From Candidatus Saccharimonadota bacterium (GTDB lineage Bacteria; Patescibacteriota; Saccharimonadia; Saccharimonadales; Saccharimonadaceae), in the NCBI GenBank assembly GCA_030445245.1, contig JAUCSD010000001.1, positions 626,671 through 690,670 of the forward strand: a stretch of DNA of 64,000 bases, in the 5' to 3' direction. The position numbers and the translations under genes were made by a program. The notes under the pieces were generated by a model that did no database searches, had not been told where the DNA came from, and saw nothing but the letters and a program-made list of their open reading frames with translations. Each line of letters opens with the position of its first letter. Positions within the stretch are counted from its first letter, which is position 1. Shown in pieces: positions 63,931 to 64,000 of the stretch.

Positions 63931-64000
63931 ATGCAAAAACAAACTATCAAACTCCTATGGCAAACCGCCATGAAGTACCCTTTTCGTACGATATTTTCGA
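63931..64000 (+). CDS. N-terminus of a gene cut by the right edge, possibly an ABC exporter
   Basis: AAGGAAGCTT precedes ATG 63931. The 23 visible codons (MQKQTIKLLWQTAMKYPFRT, then IFS) look like the amphipathic start and first helix entry of ABC type-1 exporters. Nothing beyond can be seen. Confidence 0.5.
   Translation, partial: MQKQTIKLLWQTAMKYPFRTIFS

Overview
The window most likely comes from a member of the Patescibacteria (CPR), and Saccharibacteria (TM7) is the best guess. This is an inference from gene content. Short, tightly packed genes encode information processing and envelope functions (typA, uvrC, ligA, secG, lemA/htpX, a RarA/MgsA-type ATPase, D-Ala-D-Ala ligase, a type IV pilin, ABC exporters), and there is almost no biosynthesis. 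UGA is used as a stop codon (for example at 19798-19800), which argues against the recoded Gracilibacteria/Absconditabacteria. Database placement was not possible.

Layout. 1-4.1 kb: a PadR-controlled ABC exporter operon cut by the left edge, then small enzymes. 4.2-12.8 kb: mostly single minus-strand genes (membrane proteins, a membrane-anchored lambda-lysozyme-like hydrolase, DUF1801, HAD, S51 peptidase, HEAT-repeat and VOC proteins) and tRNA-Gly. 12.9-18.3 kb: a 5.4-kb integrative element inserted in tRNA-Phe, with 46-bp direct repeats, candidate integrase arm sites, a tyrosine integrase, an integrase relic, an ImmA/IrrE protease with a two-TM partner, and a HEPN-like protein. 18.3-30 kb: an SPFH pseudogene, ddl, an aminotransferase, a TrmB regulator, RarA/MgsA, a glucoside cluster (GH13, GT4, GH37 trehalase) and typA. 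30-43.5 kb: MarR/MFS module 1, tRNA-Ala with a candidate structured RNA beside it, an RRM protein, ABC transporters, ligA, htpX and lemA. 43.5-47.4 kb: an accessory defence region with a recombinase relic and a four-gene CBASS-like operon (DUF3892, SLATT, CD-NTase, HNH). 47.4-51.7 kb: a second candidate RNA, three tRNAs (Leu-UAA, Cys, Leu-GAG), a beta-helix tail-spike-like protein and two GC-rich exported proteins. 51.7-64 kb: solute-binding protein, secG, holin-like protein, M24 peptidase homologue, pilin, uvrC, an ABC-2 exporter, MarR/MFS module 2, trhO and the start of another gene.

Three themes stand out. First, the CBASS-like operon combines a cyclic-nucleotide synthase with a two-TM SLATT effector and an HNH nuclease. 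Second, at least 16 genes that begin transcripts have a -10 hexamer placed 6 or 7 nt before the start codon and no Shine-Dalgarno sequence, as expected for leaderless mRNAs, whereas genes inside operons mostly keep strong Shine-Dalgarno sequences. Third, several enzymes are missing canonical residues: LigA has no zinc-finger cysteines and the M24 peptidase has lost two metal ligands. The main sources of foreign DNA appear to be the tRNA-Phe element, the defence region and a set of isolated GC-rich genes flanked by strong hairpins.
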